Below, in pieces: positions 1 through 7,344 of a DNA stretch of 20,751 nt. The notes below the pieces were generated by a model, which saw only the letters and a program-made list of their open reading frames with translations, was not told the origin of the DNA and searched no databases. Location: NCBI GenBank assembly GCA_934636065.1, contig CAKTZW010000003.1, forward strand, positions 1 to 20,751, in the 5' to 3' direction. This DNA is from an uncultured Labedella sp. GTDB taxonomy: Bacteria > Actinomycetota > Actinomycetes > Actinomycetales > Microbacteriaceae. Within the stretch, counting starts at the first letter, position 1; each line of letters starts with the position of its first letter. A program made the translations under genes and the position numbers.

Positions 1-23
1 ACAGACGAGAACGGAAACGCAAC

Positions 24-1346
24 GTGTCAGACCAGAGCATCCCCCGCTCCCCGGGCAACAACCTCGACCCCTGGTACTCGAACTACGCCGAGCGCACCTC
101 GGGCCTCTCCGCCAGCGAGGTGCGCGCCCTCTTCGCAGTCGCCAGCCGGCCCGAGGTCGTCTCGCTCGCCGGCGGCATGCCGTTCGTGTCCGCGCTGCCC
201 GCCGAGGTCATCACGGGATCGCTCGAGAAGGTCATGCGGGAGCAGGGCGGTGTCGCGCTCCAGTACGGCTCCGGCGCCGGTCAACCGGCGCTGCGCGAGC
301 AGATCCTCGAGGTCATGGCACTCGAGGGCATCAGGGGAACGGTCGACAACGTCGTCACCACGACCGGCTCCCAGCAGGCGCTCGACCTCGTCACCAAGCT
401 CTTCATCGATCCGGGAGACGTCATCCTGGCGGAGGCGCCGAGCTACGTGGGTGCCATCGGGGTGTTCCGCTCCTACCAGGCCAGCGTCGTCCACGTCGCG
501 ATGGATGACGACGGACTCAATCCCGATGCGTTGCGGGAGACGATCGCCCACCTGCGGGGACAGGGTCGGCGGATCAAGTTCCTGTACACGATCCCCAACT
601 TCCACAACCCGGCCGGCGTGACGCTCTCGGCGGCTCGGCGCCCCGAGATCCTGGAGATCTGCCGGCGGAACGAGATCCTCGTGCTCGAGGACAACCCGTA
701 CGGTCTCCTGCACTTCGAGGAGAAGGCTCCCGACGCCCTGCGCTCCATCGACGAGAACGGCGTCATCTACCTCGGATCCTTCTCCAAGACGCTCGCGCCG
801 GGTTTCCGGGTCGGTTGGGCGCTCGCCCCCCACGCCATCCGCGAGAAGCTCATCCTCGCGGCCGAGTCCGCCGTCCTCTCGCCGAGCGCGTTCAGCCAGC
901 TGACCGTGTCGGAGTACCTGCGCTCCACCGACTGGAAGGCCCAGATCGACACGTTCCGACTGGTCTACAAGGAGCGCAAGGAGGCGATGATCGCGGCGCT
1001 CGACGAGTACCTGCCTGACCTCTCCTGGACCGACCCGAACGGTGGGTTCTACGTCTGGTTGACGCTGCCGGACCACCTCGACTCGAAGCAGATGCTGCCG
1101 CGCGCGGTGAAGGAACTCGTCGCCTACACCCCGGGGACGGCGTTCTTCGCCGACGGTCGGGGTCGCCATGCGATGCGCCTGTCTTTCTGCTATCCGACGC
1201 CGGAGAACATCCGGGTCGGCATCAGGCGTCTGGCGACGGTCATCAACGGCGAACTCGACCTCCTCGACACCTTCGCCGGCACCGGGCCCCTGCGCATCGC
1301 CTCGCGCGACCTCCACGTCTCCGCTCCGCCGCCCGACCTCGGCTGA
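24..1346 (+). CDS. PLP-dependent aminotransferase, 2-aminoadipate/MocR C-domain type
   Basis: A 440-residue fold-type-I aminotransferase, starting at GTG 24 (MSDQSIPR). The N-terminal part has the family features LAGGMPF and the glycine-rich LQYGSGAGQPALREQI. The substrate-binding stretch is YTIPNFHNPAGVTLS and the PLP aspartate region is LEDNPYGLL. The Schiff-base lysine lies in GSFSKTLAPGFRVGW (Lys255). No GntR DNA-binding domain precedes it, so it is an enzyme of the LysN/2-aminoadipate-transaminase-like group and not a MocR regulator. The substrate cannot be read from sequence; branched-chain, aromatic or aminoadipate amino donors are all plausible. The start is close to the window edge and has only a weak purine-rich upstream stretch (GAGAACGGAAAC), so an upstream gene may be co-transcribed. 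The ligase gene follows after 49 bp and is probably in the same transcript. Confidence 0.9.
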   Translation: MSDQSIPRSPGNNLDPWYSNYAERTSGLSASEVRALFAVASRPEVVSLAGGMPFVSALPAEVITGSLEKVMREQGGVALQYGSGAGQPALREQILEVMALEGIRGTVDNVVTTTGSQQALDLVTKLFIDPGDVILAEAPSYVGAIGVFRSYQASVVHVAMDDDGLNPDALRETIAHLRGQGRRIKFLYTIPNFHNPAGVTLSAARRPEILEICRRNEILVLEDNPYGLLHFEEKAPDALRSIDENGVIYLGSFSKTLAPGFRVGWALAPHAIREKLILAAESAVLSPSAFSQLTVSEYLRSTDWKAQIDTFRLVYKERKEAMIAALDEYLPDLSWTDPNGGFYVWLTLPDHLDSKQMLPRAVKELVAYTPGTAFFADGRGRHAMRLSFCYPTPENIRVGIRRLATVINGELDLLDTFAGTGPLRIASRDLHVSAPPPDLG

Positions 1347-1395
1347 TCCGCGCGACGACCGTGACTCATCCCTCACCCATCGAGAGAGAACGATC

Positions 1396-2352
1396 ATGAC
1401 CGACTTCCGCCCCCTCACCATCGTCGTCCTCGCGGGAGGGATCTCCCACGAGCGCGACGTCTCGCTCCGGTCCGGCCGCCGCGTCGCGGACGAGCTCAGC
1501 GAGGCGGGCCACAGGGCCGTCCTCCGCGATCCCGGCGCCGGCATCCTCGACTGGATCGCCGAGACCGCCCCCGACGTGGTCTGGCCGGCCCTGCACGGAG
1601 CGAGCGGCGAGGACGGCGCGCTGCAGGCCCTCCTGCGCGGCCGTGGCATCCCCTACGTCGGGTCGCATCCGGAGGCCGCCGGTCTCGCCTGGTCGAAGCC
1701 CACCGCGAAGGCGCTCGTGTCACGTGCGGGCATCGCCACCCCCGAGTGGCTCGCCCTGCCTCGAGAGACGTTCACCGAACTGGGGGCGGGCGCCGTCCTC
1801 GGAGAGGTGGCCCGCGCCATCGGCACTCCGGCGGTCGTCAAGCCGTCGCAGGGCGGATCCGCTCAAGGCGTCACGATCGTCGACGAGGCGGGTCAGCTTC
1901 CGCGGGCGATGGTCGACGCCTACACCTACTCGGACGTCGCGCTCATCGAGCGCAAGGTGGAGGGCACGGAACTCGCCGTCACGGTGATCGACTCGGGCGA
2001 CGGCCCCCGCGCGCTGCCCGCGGTTGAGATCGAACCCCTCTCGGGCGTCTACAGCTTCGAGGAGCGCTACAACGCCGGGGAGACGATCTTCTACGCGCCC
2101 GCCCGAGTGAGTGACGAGACGGCCGACGCCGCGGCACGGACAGCCGTCGCGGTCCACGAACTGCTGGGTCTGCGTCACATCTCGCGCGTCGACCTCATCG
2201 TCGGCGCCGACGGCGTCCCCTGGTTCCTCGAGGCGAACATGCTGCCAGGACTCACCGAGACGTCCCTCGCGCCGCAGGCGATCGAGGCTGCCGGACTCGA
2301 GCTCTCGGCCGTCTACTCCGACCTGGCGTCCGCAGCGGCCGCCGAGCGCTGA
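1396..2352 (+). CDS. D-alanine--D-alanine ligase family protein (ATP-grasp)
   Basis: A 318-residue ATP-grasp ligase. ATG 1396 was chosen because it follows the purine-rich GAGAGAGAA and begins MTDFRPLTIVVLAGG; the open frame runs upstream to 1168 but there overlaps the aminotransferase gene. Motifs of the Ddl family are GGISHERDVSLRSG (about residues 14-27), the ATP-grasp lysine segment VVKPSQGGSAQGV, the serine/tyrosine loop YSFEERYNAGE and the metal-binding C-terminal motif FLEANMLPGLTETSL. Ddl joins two D-alanines for peptidoglycan precursor synthesis. At 318 residues it lacks the length of the usual ~360-residue actinobacterial housekeeping Ddl, and EANMLPG replaces the more usual EVNT-PG form. 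It may therefore be a second ligase with another substrate; that part is inference. It converges on parB. Confidence 0.85.
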   Translation: MTDFRPLTIVVLAGGISHERDVSLRSGRRVADELSEAGHRAVLRDPGAGILDWIAETAPDVVWPALHGASGEDGALQALLRGRGIPYVGSHPEAAGLAWSKPTAKALVSRAGIATPEWLALPRETFTELGAGAVLGEVARAIGTPAVVKPSQGGSAQGVTIVDEAGQLPRAMVDAYTYSDVALIERKVEGTELAVTVIDSGDGPRALPAVEIEPLSGVYSFEERYNAGETIFYAPARVSDETADAAARTAVAVHELLGLRHISRVDLIVGADGVPWFLEANMLPGLTETSLAPQAIEAAGLELSAVYSDLASAAAAER

Positions 2353-2363
2353 TCGGCCCACGC

Positions 2364-2389
2364 GGGGGCGCTGACCACGCAGCGCTCCC
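2364..2389. terminator. GC-rich hairpin between convergent ddl-like gene and parB
   Basis: A 10-bp stem (2364-2373 with 2380-2389, one G-U pair, GGGGGCGCTG against CAGCGCTCCC) closes a 6-nt loop (ACCACG) 11 bp after the ligase stop codon. No T tract follows on either strand, so it is at best a non-canonical or bidirectional actinobacterial terminator. The convergent position supports that role. Confidence 0.45.
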
Positions 2390-2493
2390 CGGCGCAGAGG
2401 GCGTGCCCTGTCGGTCGCCGAGACCGTCGATATGCGCGGACATGCCCGGCGTCGTGACGGTCCGCCCCCAGGCACCTCGTGGAGCGCTACCGA

Positions 2494-3516
2494 CTACCCG
2501 CCGTAACCCGGCTCCCCGAGTTCCGCCAGGATCCGATTCAAGTCCGCGATCGTCGCGAACTCGATGCTGATCTGGCCCTTCTTCGCTCCGAGATTGATCT
2601 TGACCCGCGTGTTGAGGCGATCGCCGAGGTGCTCCCCCACCTCGTCGAGGTGCCCGCGCCGGCTTCCCGGGAGCGGCTTCGCCCGCTTCGGTGGCGCAGA
2701 GAACTGCGCGGCGGCGGCCTCGGCCGCGCGCACGGAGAGGTCCTCGTTGACGATCTTGTCTGCGAGACGCTGCATGGACTCGGGATCGCCCGTCGAGAGG
2801 ATGGCGCGTGCATGACCCGCCGAGAGCACGCCGGCGGCGACGCGCAGCTGCACGGCAGCCGGGAGCTTCAGGAGGCGCAACGTGTTGGAGATCTGCGGCC
2901 GCGACCGACCGATCCGGTTGGCGAGCTCCTCTTGCGTGATGCCGAAGTCCGCGAGTAGCTGCTGGTAGGCCGACGCCTCCTCCAGGGGGTTGAGCTGCGC
3001 GCGGTGCAGATTCTCCAGCAGAGCATCGCGCAGCATGTCCTCGTCGGCGGTTTCGCGGATGATCGCGGGGATCGTCTCTAGGCCCGCCTCCTTCGACGCC
3101 CGCAGACGACGCTCGCCCATGATGAGCTCGTACGTGTCCGAGTCGGAGATCGCACGCACCACGATGGGCTGGAGGACACCGAATTCGCGGACCGAGTGCA
3201 CGAGCTCCGCGAGGGCGTCCTCGTCGAAGACACTCCGCGGCTGCAGGGCATTCGGAACGATCTTCTGGGGATCCAGGGCCGCGAACCGAGCGCCCGGCAC
3301 GGAGACGAGGTCGCTCTCCCCCTGCGTGTCGTCGGGTGCCGGCTTCGCGTCGCTCACCGCGCTCGACCGGTCCGGTCCGGAGGTCCCGGCGGACGTCGTC
3401 GCCGAGCCTGCTCCACCGGGGAAGAACACGTCGACCGGCCGTTCCGCCTGATCCGCTGTCTGGGTAGGGATGAGGGCGCCGATACCCCGACCGAGTCCCG
3501 TTCGCTTCGTAGCCAT
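2494..3516 (-). CDS. parB: Chromosome-partitioning protein ParB (CTPase, parS-binding)
   Basis: A 340-residue ParB/Spo0J. It binds parS, loads as a CTP-dependent sliding clamp and, with ParA, segregates the origin region. The N-terminus [14 protein letters not shown] is the conserved ParA-contact peptide. A low-complexity linker (about residues 20-70) follows, then the ParB/sulfiredoxin domain with the CTP-binding motifs GERRLRA (134-140) and [14 protein letters not shown] (168 on). The HTH that reads parS is about 193-215 ([18 protein letters not shown]). The C-terminal dimerisation segment ends in [12 protein letters not shown]. The ATG at 3516 shares one base with the TAA of parA (TAATG), so the two are translationally coupled. 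Four matching parS sites lie 0.9-2.3 kb away in this window. Confidence 0.97.
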   Translation of the reverse strand: MATKRTGLGRGIGALIPTQTADQAERPVDVFFPGGAGSATTSAGTSGPDRSSAVSDAKPAPDDTQGESDLVSVPGARFAALDPQKIVPNALQPRSVFDEDALAELVHSVREFGVLQPIVVRAISDSDTYELIMGERRLRASKEAGLETIPAIIRETADEDMLRDALLENLHRAQLNPLEEASAYQQLLADFGITQEELANRIGRSRPQISNTLRLLKLPAAVQLRVAAGVLSAGHARAILSTGDPESMQRLADKIVNEDLSVRAAEAAAAQFSAPPKRAKPLPGSRRGHLDEVGEHLGDRLNTRVKINLGAKKGQISIEFATIADLNRILAELGEPGYGG

Positions 3517-4430
3517 TACGCGCTTGCTTCCTTGTCCTGGTGCAACGTCGATCCGCGCCGGGAGATCTCCGCGGCCGCTTCGAGGTATGAGATGGCCCCG
3601 ACGCCGGTCGGGTCGTAGGTGATCACCGTCTGGCCGAAGCTCGGAGCCTCAGAGATACGGACCGCTCGCGGGATGACGGTCTCGAGCACGCGATCGGTGA
3701 AATGCGCGCGAACGTCGTCGGCCACCTGGTTCGCGAGGTTCGTGCGGCCATCGAACATCGTCAGCAGGATGGTCGTGAGGGCGAGCGACGGGTTGAGGTG
3801 CTTCTGGATCAGTTCGATGCTCCCGAGGAGCTGGCTCAGACCCTCCAACGCGTAGTACTCGCACTGAATGGGAATGAAGACTTCGCGTGCGGCCACGAAG
3901 GCATTGATGGTGAGGAGGCCGAGTGACGGCGGGCAGTCGATGAAGACGTAGTGCCACTGATCCTCGGTCTCCTCGAGGAAGGTCTCGAGGGCCGTTCGAA
4001 GACGATGCTCGCGCGCCACCTGCGACACCAGCTCGATCTCCGCCCCCGCGAGGTGGATCGTCGACGGCGCGCAGAAGAGCGAGTCGTTCTCGGGGCTGGG
4101 CTGGACGACGTCGGCGAGCGGGAAGTCGTCAATGAGCACGTCGTAGATGCTCGGAATGTCGGCGCTGTGCGGAACGCCGAGGGCCGTCGACGCGTTCCCC
4201 TGTGGGTCCAAGTCGATCACGAGGACGCGCGCACCGGCCTTCGCGAATGCGGCAGCCATGTTGACCGTGGTCGTCGTCTTCCCCACGCCGCCCTTTTGGT
4301 TCGAGACGGTGAAGACCCGGGTACTGTCCGGCAGTCGAACATCGAGGGAATCGAGTGCTTTGCGTCGCGACGTCAGGTTCGCCAATTCGCGGGCGAGTGG
4401 AGTCGACACGTCGAAGCGCTCCCTCTCCAT
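3516..4430 (-). CDS. parA: Chromosome-partitioning ATPase ParA/Soj
   Basis: A 304-residue ParA-type ATPase. The frame is open further upstream to 4649, but ATG 4430 is preferred because AAGGAG lies 6 nt upstream and the parS palindrome at 4452-4467 falls just outside. The deviant Walker A is [10 protein letters not shown] (Lys46 signature lysine, Lys51), Walker A-prime/B segments are [12 protein letters not shown] and [16 protein letters not shown]. ParA-ATP binds DNA nonspecifically and dimerises; ParB stimulates hydrolysis, which drives movement of parS complexes. A roughly 35-residue N-terminal extension ([23 protein letters not shown]... in outline) precedes the Walker A domain, as is common in actinobacteria. 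It forms an operon with parB. A parS site 22 bp upstream of the start suggests ParB binding could influence its own transcription; this is inference. Confidence 0.96.
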   Translation of the reverse strand: MERERFDVSTPLARELANLTSRRKALDSLDVRLPDSTRVFTVSNQKGGVGKTTTTVNMAAAFAKAGARVLVIDLDPQGNASTALGVPHSADIPSIYDVLIDDFPLADVVQPSPENDSLFCAPSTIHLAGAEIELVSQVAREHRLRTALETFLEETEDQWHYVFIDCPPSLGLLTINAFVAAREVFIPIQCEYYALEGLSQLLGSIELIQKHLNPSLALTTILLTMFDGRTNLANQVADDVRAHFTDRVLETVIPRAVRISEAPSFGQTVITYDPTGVGAISYLEAAAEISRRGSTLHQDKEASA

Positions 4431-4451
4431 GCGACTCCTTCTCTCTGACGG

Positions 4452-4467
4452 TGTTTCACGTGAAACA
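4452..4467. promoter_or_regulatory. parS site 1 (ParB binding, parA leader)
   Basis: TGTTTCACGTGAAACA is an exact match to the canonical bacterial parS, TGTTNCACGTGAAACA. Flanking bases extend the palindrome to 20 bp (4450-4469). It lies 22 bp upstream of the parA start codon, inside the likely parA leader or promoter. Confidence 0.95.
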
Positions 4468-4664
4468 CCCCTATGGGTGCTCGCCCTCATCGCGCGCTGG
4501 ACGCGCGGGCACCCGATATGGTGCCTCGCTGAGGCTCGGGTCGGGTTCGACTCGGATGGCTGCGCCATGCTGGGACGACAGCGGCGGGCGGTGTCGAAAG
4601 CGGGCGAGGAAGCAAGTCTAGGGCTTCTGCGGCCCGGACGAAAGTCCATCGGGACGCGAGAGAG

Positions 4665-4802
4665 TTATCCACAGGGGACCGCCTCTCGGTGGATAGATTG
4701 GCTGCATCTGGAGGGCCGTCGACGGAAAAACCGCGGTATCTCGCGGTTCTAGCGAATACTCCACATTGTTAACGAGCCTGTGGATATCTTCGGTTATCCA
4801 CC
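4665..4802. promoter_or_regulatory. Cluster of DnaA-box-like sites upstream of parA
   Basis: The perfect DnaA box TTATCCACA is at 4665-4673. One-mismatch boxes are TTATCCACC (4794-4802) and, on the minus strand, TGTGGATAT (4779-4787). Two weaker 7/9 matches are GGTGGATAG (4689-4697) and TACTCCACA (4758-4766). The sequence around 4760-4775 includes the AT-rich ATTGTTAAC. DnaA binding could titrate DnaA, regulate parA, or form part of a split origin; none of these can be decided from sequence. Confidence 0.6.
4726..4748 (-). terminator. Intrinsic terminator on the minus strand (rsmG operon / upstream of parA)
   Basis: On the minus strand AACCGCG (4748-4742), loop AGATAC and CGCGGTT form a 7-bp stem that runs directly into five T residues (4730-4726). 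It sits about 390 bp beyond the rsmG stop codon and about 300 bp before parA, so it separates the rpmH-to-rsmG transcript from parAB. A short untranslated RNA ending here is an alternative. Confidence 0.65.
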
Positions 4803-4813
4803 GACCCGGTTTT

Positions 4814-4846
4814 CTCAGTGCGCACGAGTCACTCGTGCGCACTGAG
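4814..4846. repeat. Perfect 33-bp palindrome (16-bp arms, 1-nt centre)
   Basis: CTCAGTGCGCACGAGT (4814-4829), a single C (4830), then its exact reverse complement ACTCGTGCGCACTGAG (4831-4846). Each arm contains the smaller palindrome GTGCGCAC. The one-base centre disfavours a simple RNA hairpin and neither side has a suitable T tract, so a dimeric protein-binding site or cruciform is more likely than a terminator. It lies between the DnaA-box cluster and parS site 2. Confidence 0.9.
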
Positions 4847-4870
4847 TGACTCCCCTGCGCTGCCGGACGA

Positions 4871-4886
4871 TGTTTCACGTGGAACA
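4871..4886. promoter_or_regulatory. parS site 2 (variant)
   Basis: TGTTTCACGTGGAACA matches the parS consensus in 15 of 16 bases; the right half has GGAACA, as in many natural parS copies. It lies in the rsmG-parA gap, 25 bp from the 33-bp palindrome. Confidence 0.9.
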
Positions 4887-5103
4887 CTCCCGGAAGGTTC
4901 CGCGGCGCTCGCGTCATGCACCTGTGCGACGTGGACCCGCCGATTCGATCCACCGGCTCCAGGGCGCTCGAGGCACGCAACCGTCGAGACCACGTCGCCG
5001 AACTCGGATCGGCCACGAGGGCCCGGGGAGCCTCCATCGGACGAATGCGGTCTGGGGAGGCGGGGAACCATCGTCTCGTCAGACGCCGCATTCTCCGACC
5101 GTC

Positions 5104-5119
5104 CGTTTCACGTGAAACG
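5104..5119. promoter_or_regulatory. parS site 3 (just downstream of rsmG)
   Basis: CGTTTCACGTGAAACG keeps the invariant GTTTCACGTGAAAC core; the outer bases are C/G in place of T/A. The palindrome extends to 18 bp (5103-5120). It is about 20 bp beyond the rsmG stop codon. Confidence 0.9.
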
Positions 5120-5139
5120 GATGCTCAGGACGATGCCGT

Positions 5140-5784
5140 TCAGGACGAGCCGGCTCGCACGACTCCGCGCACGACCCGCGTCACATCGTCGAGCACGCCC
5201 TCCCCGAGGATCTCCACACGCACGTCAGAGACCCGATACTTCCGCAGTTGCTTATCCGCAGCGGCGATTTCATTCTCCGCCGACACACCCTTCATGAGGA
5301 CGAGTTCACCGCCGTCGCGGAGCAGAGGCGCCGTCAGGGGAAGAAGTGTCCGAAGTGCACTCACGGCGCGAGCGGTCACCTGATCGAGCGGACGCGACAG
5401 TCGGACGTCTTCCGCTCGAGCCCGCATCACCGACACGTTCGACAGCCCGAGCTCGCGCGTCTGCTCCTCGAGCCAGGCGACCCGTCGCTCCATCGGTTCG
5501 ATCAGCACGAAGTCGATGTCGTGACGGACGATCGCGAGGACGAGACCGGGTAGACCGGCACCGGTACCGATGTCGCCGACCAGGCCGGGTCGGAGCAACG
5601 GAGCAACGATCGCGCTGTTGAGGATGTGACGGCTCCACAGCCGTGGGAGCTCCAGCGGTCCGATCAGCCCGCGCTCCTCCCCGTGGACAGTGAGGTTGTG
5701 AGCGAAACGCCTGAGTACGTCGATTCGTTCACCCGCCAGTGCCTCGGCGACCGCCGGCTCGGCTTCGACGCCCACGTCACTCAC
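5140..5784 (-). CDS. rsmG: 16S rRNA (guanine-527-N7)-methyltransferase RsmG
   Basis: A 214-residue SAM-dependent methyltransferase (formerly GidB) that makes m7G527 in 16S rRNA. The RsmG N-terminal signature RLWSRHILNSAIV is at residues 48-60, SAM motif I is DIGTGAGLPGLVLAI (71 on), VLIEPMERRVAWLEEQ follows, and VTARAVSALRTLLPL is the late conserved block. The length matches the family. Translation starts at GTG 5784 with no strong Shine-Dalgarno. A second in-frame GTG three codons later is possible. The 31-bp gap to jag is filled by a parS site, so ParB occupancy could affect expression; that is inference. Loss of this gene in other bacteria gives low-level streptomycin resistance (family knowledge). 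Confidence 0.95.
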   Translation of the reverse strand: MSDVGVEAEPAVAEALAGERIDVLRRFAHNLTVHGEERGLIGPLELPRLWSRHILNSAIVAPLLRPGLVGDIGTGAGLPGLVLAIVRHDIDFVLIEPMERRVAWLEEQTRELGLSNVSVMRARAEDVRLSRPLDQVTARAVSALRTLLPLTAPLLRDGGELVLMKGVSAENEIAAADKQLRKYRVSDVRVEILGEGVLDDVTRVVRGVVRAGSS

Positions 5785-5795
5785 GGACGGGCCAC

Positions 5796-5811
5796 CGTTT
5801 CACGTGAAACG
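5796..5811. promoter_or_regulatory. parS site 4 (jag-rsmG gap)
   Basis: CGTTTCACGTGAAACG, identical in sequence to site 3, again inside an 18-bp palindrome (5795-5812). It fills the 31-bp gap between the jag stop codon and the rsmG GTG, overlapping the place where the rsmG ribosome-binding site should be. Confidence 0.92.
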
Positions 5812-5815
5812 GCGC

Positions 5816-6331
5816 TCACGAGCGAGTGATGACCGTATGACGGTCCTGCCCCTCGCCCTGCGAAGCGGACACGAACCCGCGCTCCGAGACGAGGTCGTGG
5901 ACGAGCTTGCGCTCATAGCTCGACATCGGCGGAAGCGCGGCATTCTGAGCGCCCGATTCGATGCGCGCGATCGCCGCTTCGACGAGCTGCGCCAGTTCGG
6001 CCTGACGCGCGTCGCGCGACCCCCCGATGTCGAGGATCAATCGAGAGAACGACCCGTTGGTGTTCTGCACGACGAGCCGGACGAGTTCCTGAAGCGCGCC
6101 GACCACGTCTGGCTTCGCCAACACTCGGAGATTGCTCTCCCCGGCGGCGGCGACCGAGACGTACGCGCGCCCGTTCCGCACGTCGATCTCGAGGTCGCCG
6201 TCGAGGTCGCAGATGTCCAGGAACTCTTCGATGTAGTCGGCGGCGATCTCGCCTTCTTCCTCGAGCTGCGCGATCGTAGGCTCGTCCCGGCGCGGCTTTT
6301 GCGCGGCAGCGCGGTCGATCAGGTCCGACAT
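5816..6331 (-). CDS. Jag/KhpB-like KH-R3H RNA-binding protein
   Basis: A 171-residue protein with a Jag-type KH domain (about residues 40-105, including the R3H-proximal RLILDIGGSRDARQ stretch) and an R3H domain carrying RKLVHDLVSERG, whose Arg-x3-His is the defining motif. Jag/KhpB proteins bind RNA and, in Firmicutes, partner with KhpA in control of cell elongation and division. The N-terminal Jag_N domain of the Firmicute protein is absent, as in other actinobacteria. ATG 6331 (MSDLIDRAAAQKPRRDEP) is chosen over an open extension to 6487 that would overlap yidC. It lies 4 bp beyond the yidC stop codon, a conserved order. AGAAGG abuts the start codon directly, with a better-spaced GGAAAG upstream. 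Confidence 0.9.
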   Translation of the reverse strand: MSDLIDRAAAQKPRRDEPTIAQLEEEGEIAADYIEEFLDICDLDGDLEIDVRNGRAYVSVAAAGESNLRVLAKPDVVGALQELVRLVVQNTNGSFSRLILDIGGSRDARQAELAQLVEAAIARIESGAQNAALPPMSSYERKLVHDLVSERGFVSASQGEGQDRHTVITRS

Positions 6332-6335
6332 CCTT

Positions 6336-7337
6336 CTACTTTCCACTCGTTGCGGGACCCGATTCCGGCGTCCCCGGTCGCTTGTTCTGTGCGGCCTTCT
6401 TGGCGCGGTTCTTGCCGACCGGCTGCTGCCGCTGCGTCGGCCTCTTCTCCTCGACCACCATGGTGCCGCCGGCCTCGGCCTTCTCATTGGCCTGCAGCTT
6501 GCCCTTGCGGGCCAGTCGCTGCTCGCGCTCCTTCGCGGCCTCCGTGCCGGGCATCGGCATGTTCCTGATGATGATGAACTGCTGGACCATCGTCCAGATG
6601 TTGCTCGTCAGCCAGTAGAACATCACGCCGAGGGGGAAGGCGAAGCCGGAGAAGAGGAAGACGAAGGGGAGCAGGTACAGCAGGATGCGCTGCTGACGGA
6701 ACATGGGGGAGGCCTTGGTCTCCTCGGAGATGTTCTTCGAGACGATCTGCAGCTGGGTCACGAACTGCGATGCGGTCATGAGCACGACCATCACGGCGGC
6801 GATCACCATGACGCCGACCTCGCCCTCGCCCATCGCGGTGGAGAAGCTCATGTGCAGCGGGGCTCCGAACAGGCTCGCGCTGCCGAACTGCTGCGCGAGC
6901 TGCTCGTTGAGCGGGCCGACGCCCGTCTTCGAGTGCTGAGCGTCGTTCAGCACGGAGAACAGGGCGAAAAAGATCGGCATCTGCACCAGAAGCGGCAGAC
7001 AGGAGCCCAACGGGTTGGTCCCCGCGTTCTTGTAGACCGCCATGGTCTCGCGGCTCATGGCCTCACGAGAGAGCTGATCACGCTTTCCGCGGTACTTGTC
7101 CTGGATCTTCTTCAGCTGTGGCGCGACCTCGAGCATCTTCCGCTGATTCTTGATCTGACGGACGAACAGCGGAATGAGGGCCGCACGCACGACGAGCACG
7201 AGCCCGACGATCGACAGCACCCAGGTGATGCCGGCGGCCGCCTCGAGGCCGATCGCGGAGAAGAGCGCGTGCCATCCCACGAGCAGGAGCTCGACCACCC
7301 ATTTGAGTGGCCAGAGGATGAGGGACAACGGGTCCAT
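6336..7337 (-). CDS. yidC: Membrane protein insertase YidC/Oxa1
   Basis: A 333-residue YidC of the short Gram-positive type without the large periplasmic P1 domain. It inserts and folds inner-membrane proteins, alone or with SecYEG. Hydrophobic segments lie at about residues 12-28, 36-58, then LPLLVQMPIFFALFSVL, VMVIAAVMVVLMTAS and LLYLLPFVFLFSGFAFPLGVMFYWLT. The conserved arginine of the hydrophilic groove is in LVLVVRAALIPLFVRQ (Arg51). A cytoplasmic coiled hairpin (QRKMLEVAPQLKKIQDKY) follows the first conserved segment. The C-terminus is a basic, disordered tail (RPTQRQQPVGKNRAKKAAQNKR) that fits ribosome docking. ATG 7337 is preceded by AAAGGG; yidD ends 7 bp upstream. Confidence 0.96.
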   Translation of the reverse strand: MDPLSLILWPLKWVVELLLVGWHALFSAIGLEAAAGITWVLSIVGLVLVVRAALIPLFVRQIKNQRKMLEVAPQLKKIQDKYRGKRDQLSREAMSRETMAVYKNAGTNPLGSCLPLLVQMPIFFALFSVLNDAQHSKTGVGPLNEQLAQQFGSASLFGAPLHMSFSTAMGEGEVGVMVIAAVMVVLMTASQFVTQLQIVSKNISEETKASPMFRQQRILLYLLPFVFLFSGFAFPLGVMFYWLTSNIWTMVQQFIIIRNMPMPGTEAAKEREQRLARKGKLQANEKAEAGGTMVVEEKRPTQRQQPVGKNRAKKAAQNKRPGTPESGPATSGK

Positions 7338-7344
7338 GTGGTGA

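Larger units (their letters stand above)
4431..5139. other. 709-bp gene-free region: partition/DnaA-box region between rsmG and parA
   Basis: No convincing gene lies here; open frames on both strands have no recognisable domain, and two read through parS sequences. The region contains three parS sites (4452, 4871, 5104), a minus-strand terminator (4726-4748), five DnaA-box-like 9-mers between 4665 and 4802, and a perfect 33-bp palindrome (4814-4846). Base composition between about 4725 and 4800 is visibly less GC-rich than the flanking genes. It acts at least as centromere-like DNA for ParB. Confidence 0.75.

Noticed and set aside
4475..4514. Imperfect inverted repeat upstream of parA (GGGTGCTCGC against GCGGGCACCC)
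   Set aside because: One mismatch, 20-nt loop, no T tract; such GC repeats are expected by chance at this GC content.
4431..4649. Upstream in-frame extension of parA
   Set aside because: It would swallow parS site 1 and the strong AAGGAG before ATG 4430; the extension has no ParA similarity.
4829..5071. Open frame of 80 codons on the minus strand in the same gap
   Set aside because: Contains the parS-derived VPRETS string; Ser/Gly/Pro-rich with no recognisable domain.
4618..5091. Open frame of 157 codons in the rsmG-parA gap
   Set aside because: It reads through a parS (giving VFHVKH) and the terminator and palindrome; no family resemblance and no ribosome-binding site.
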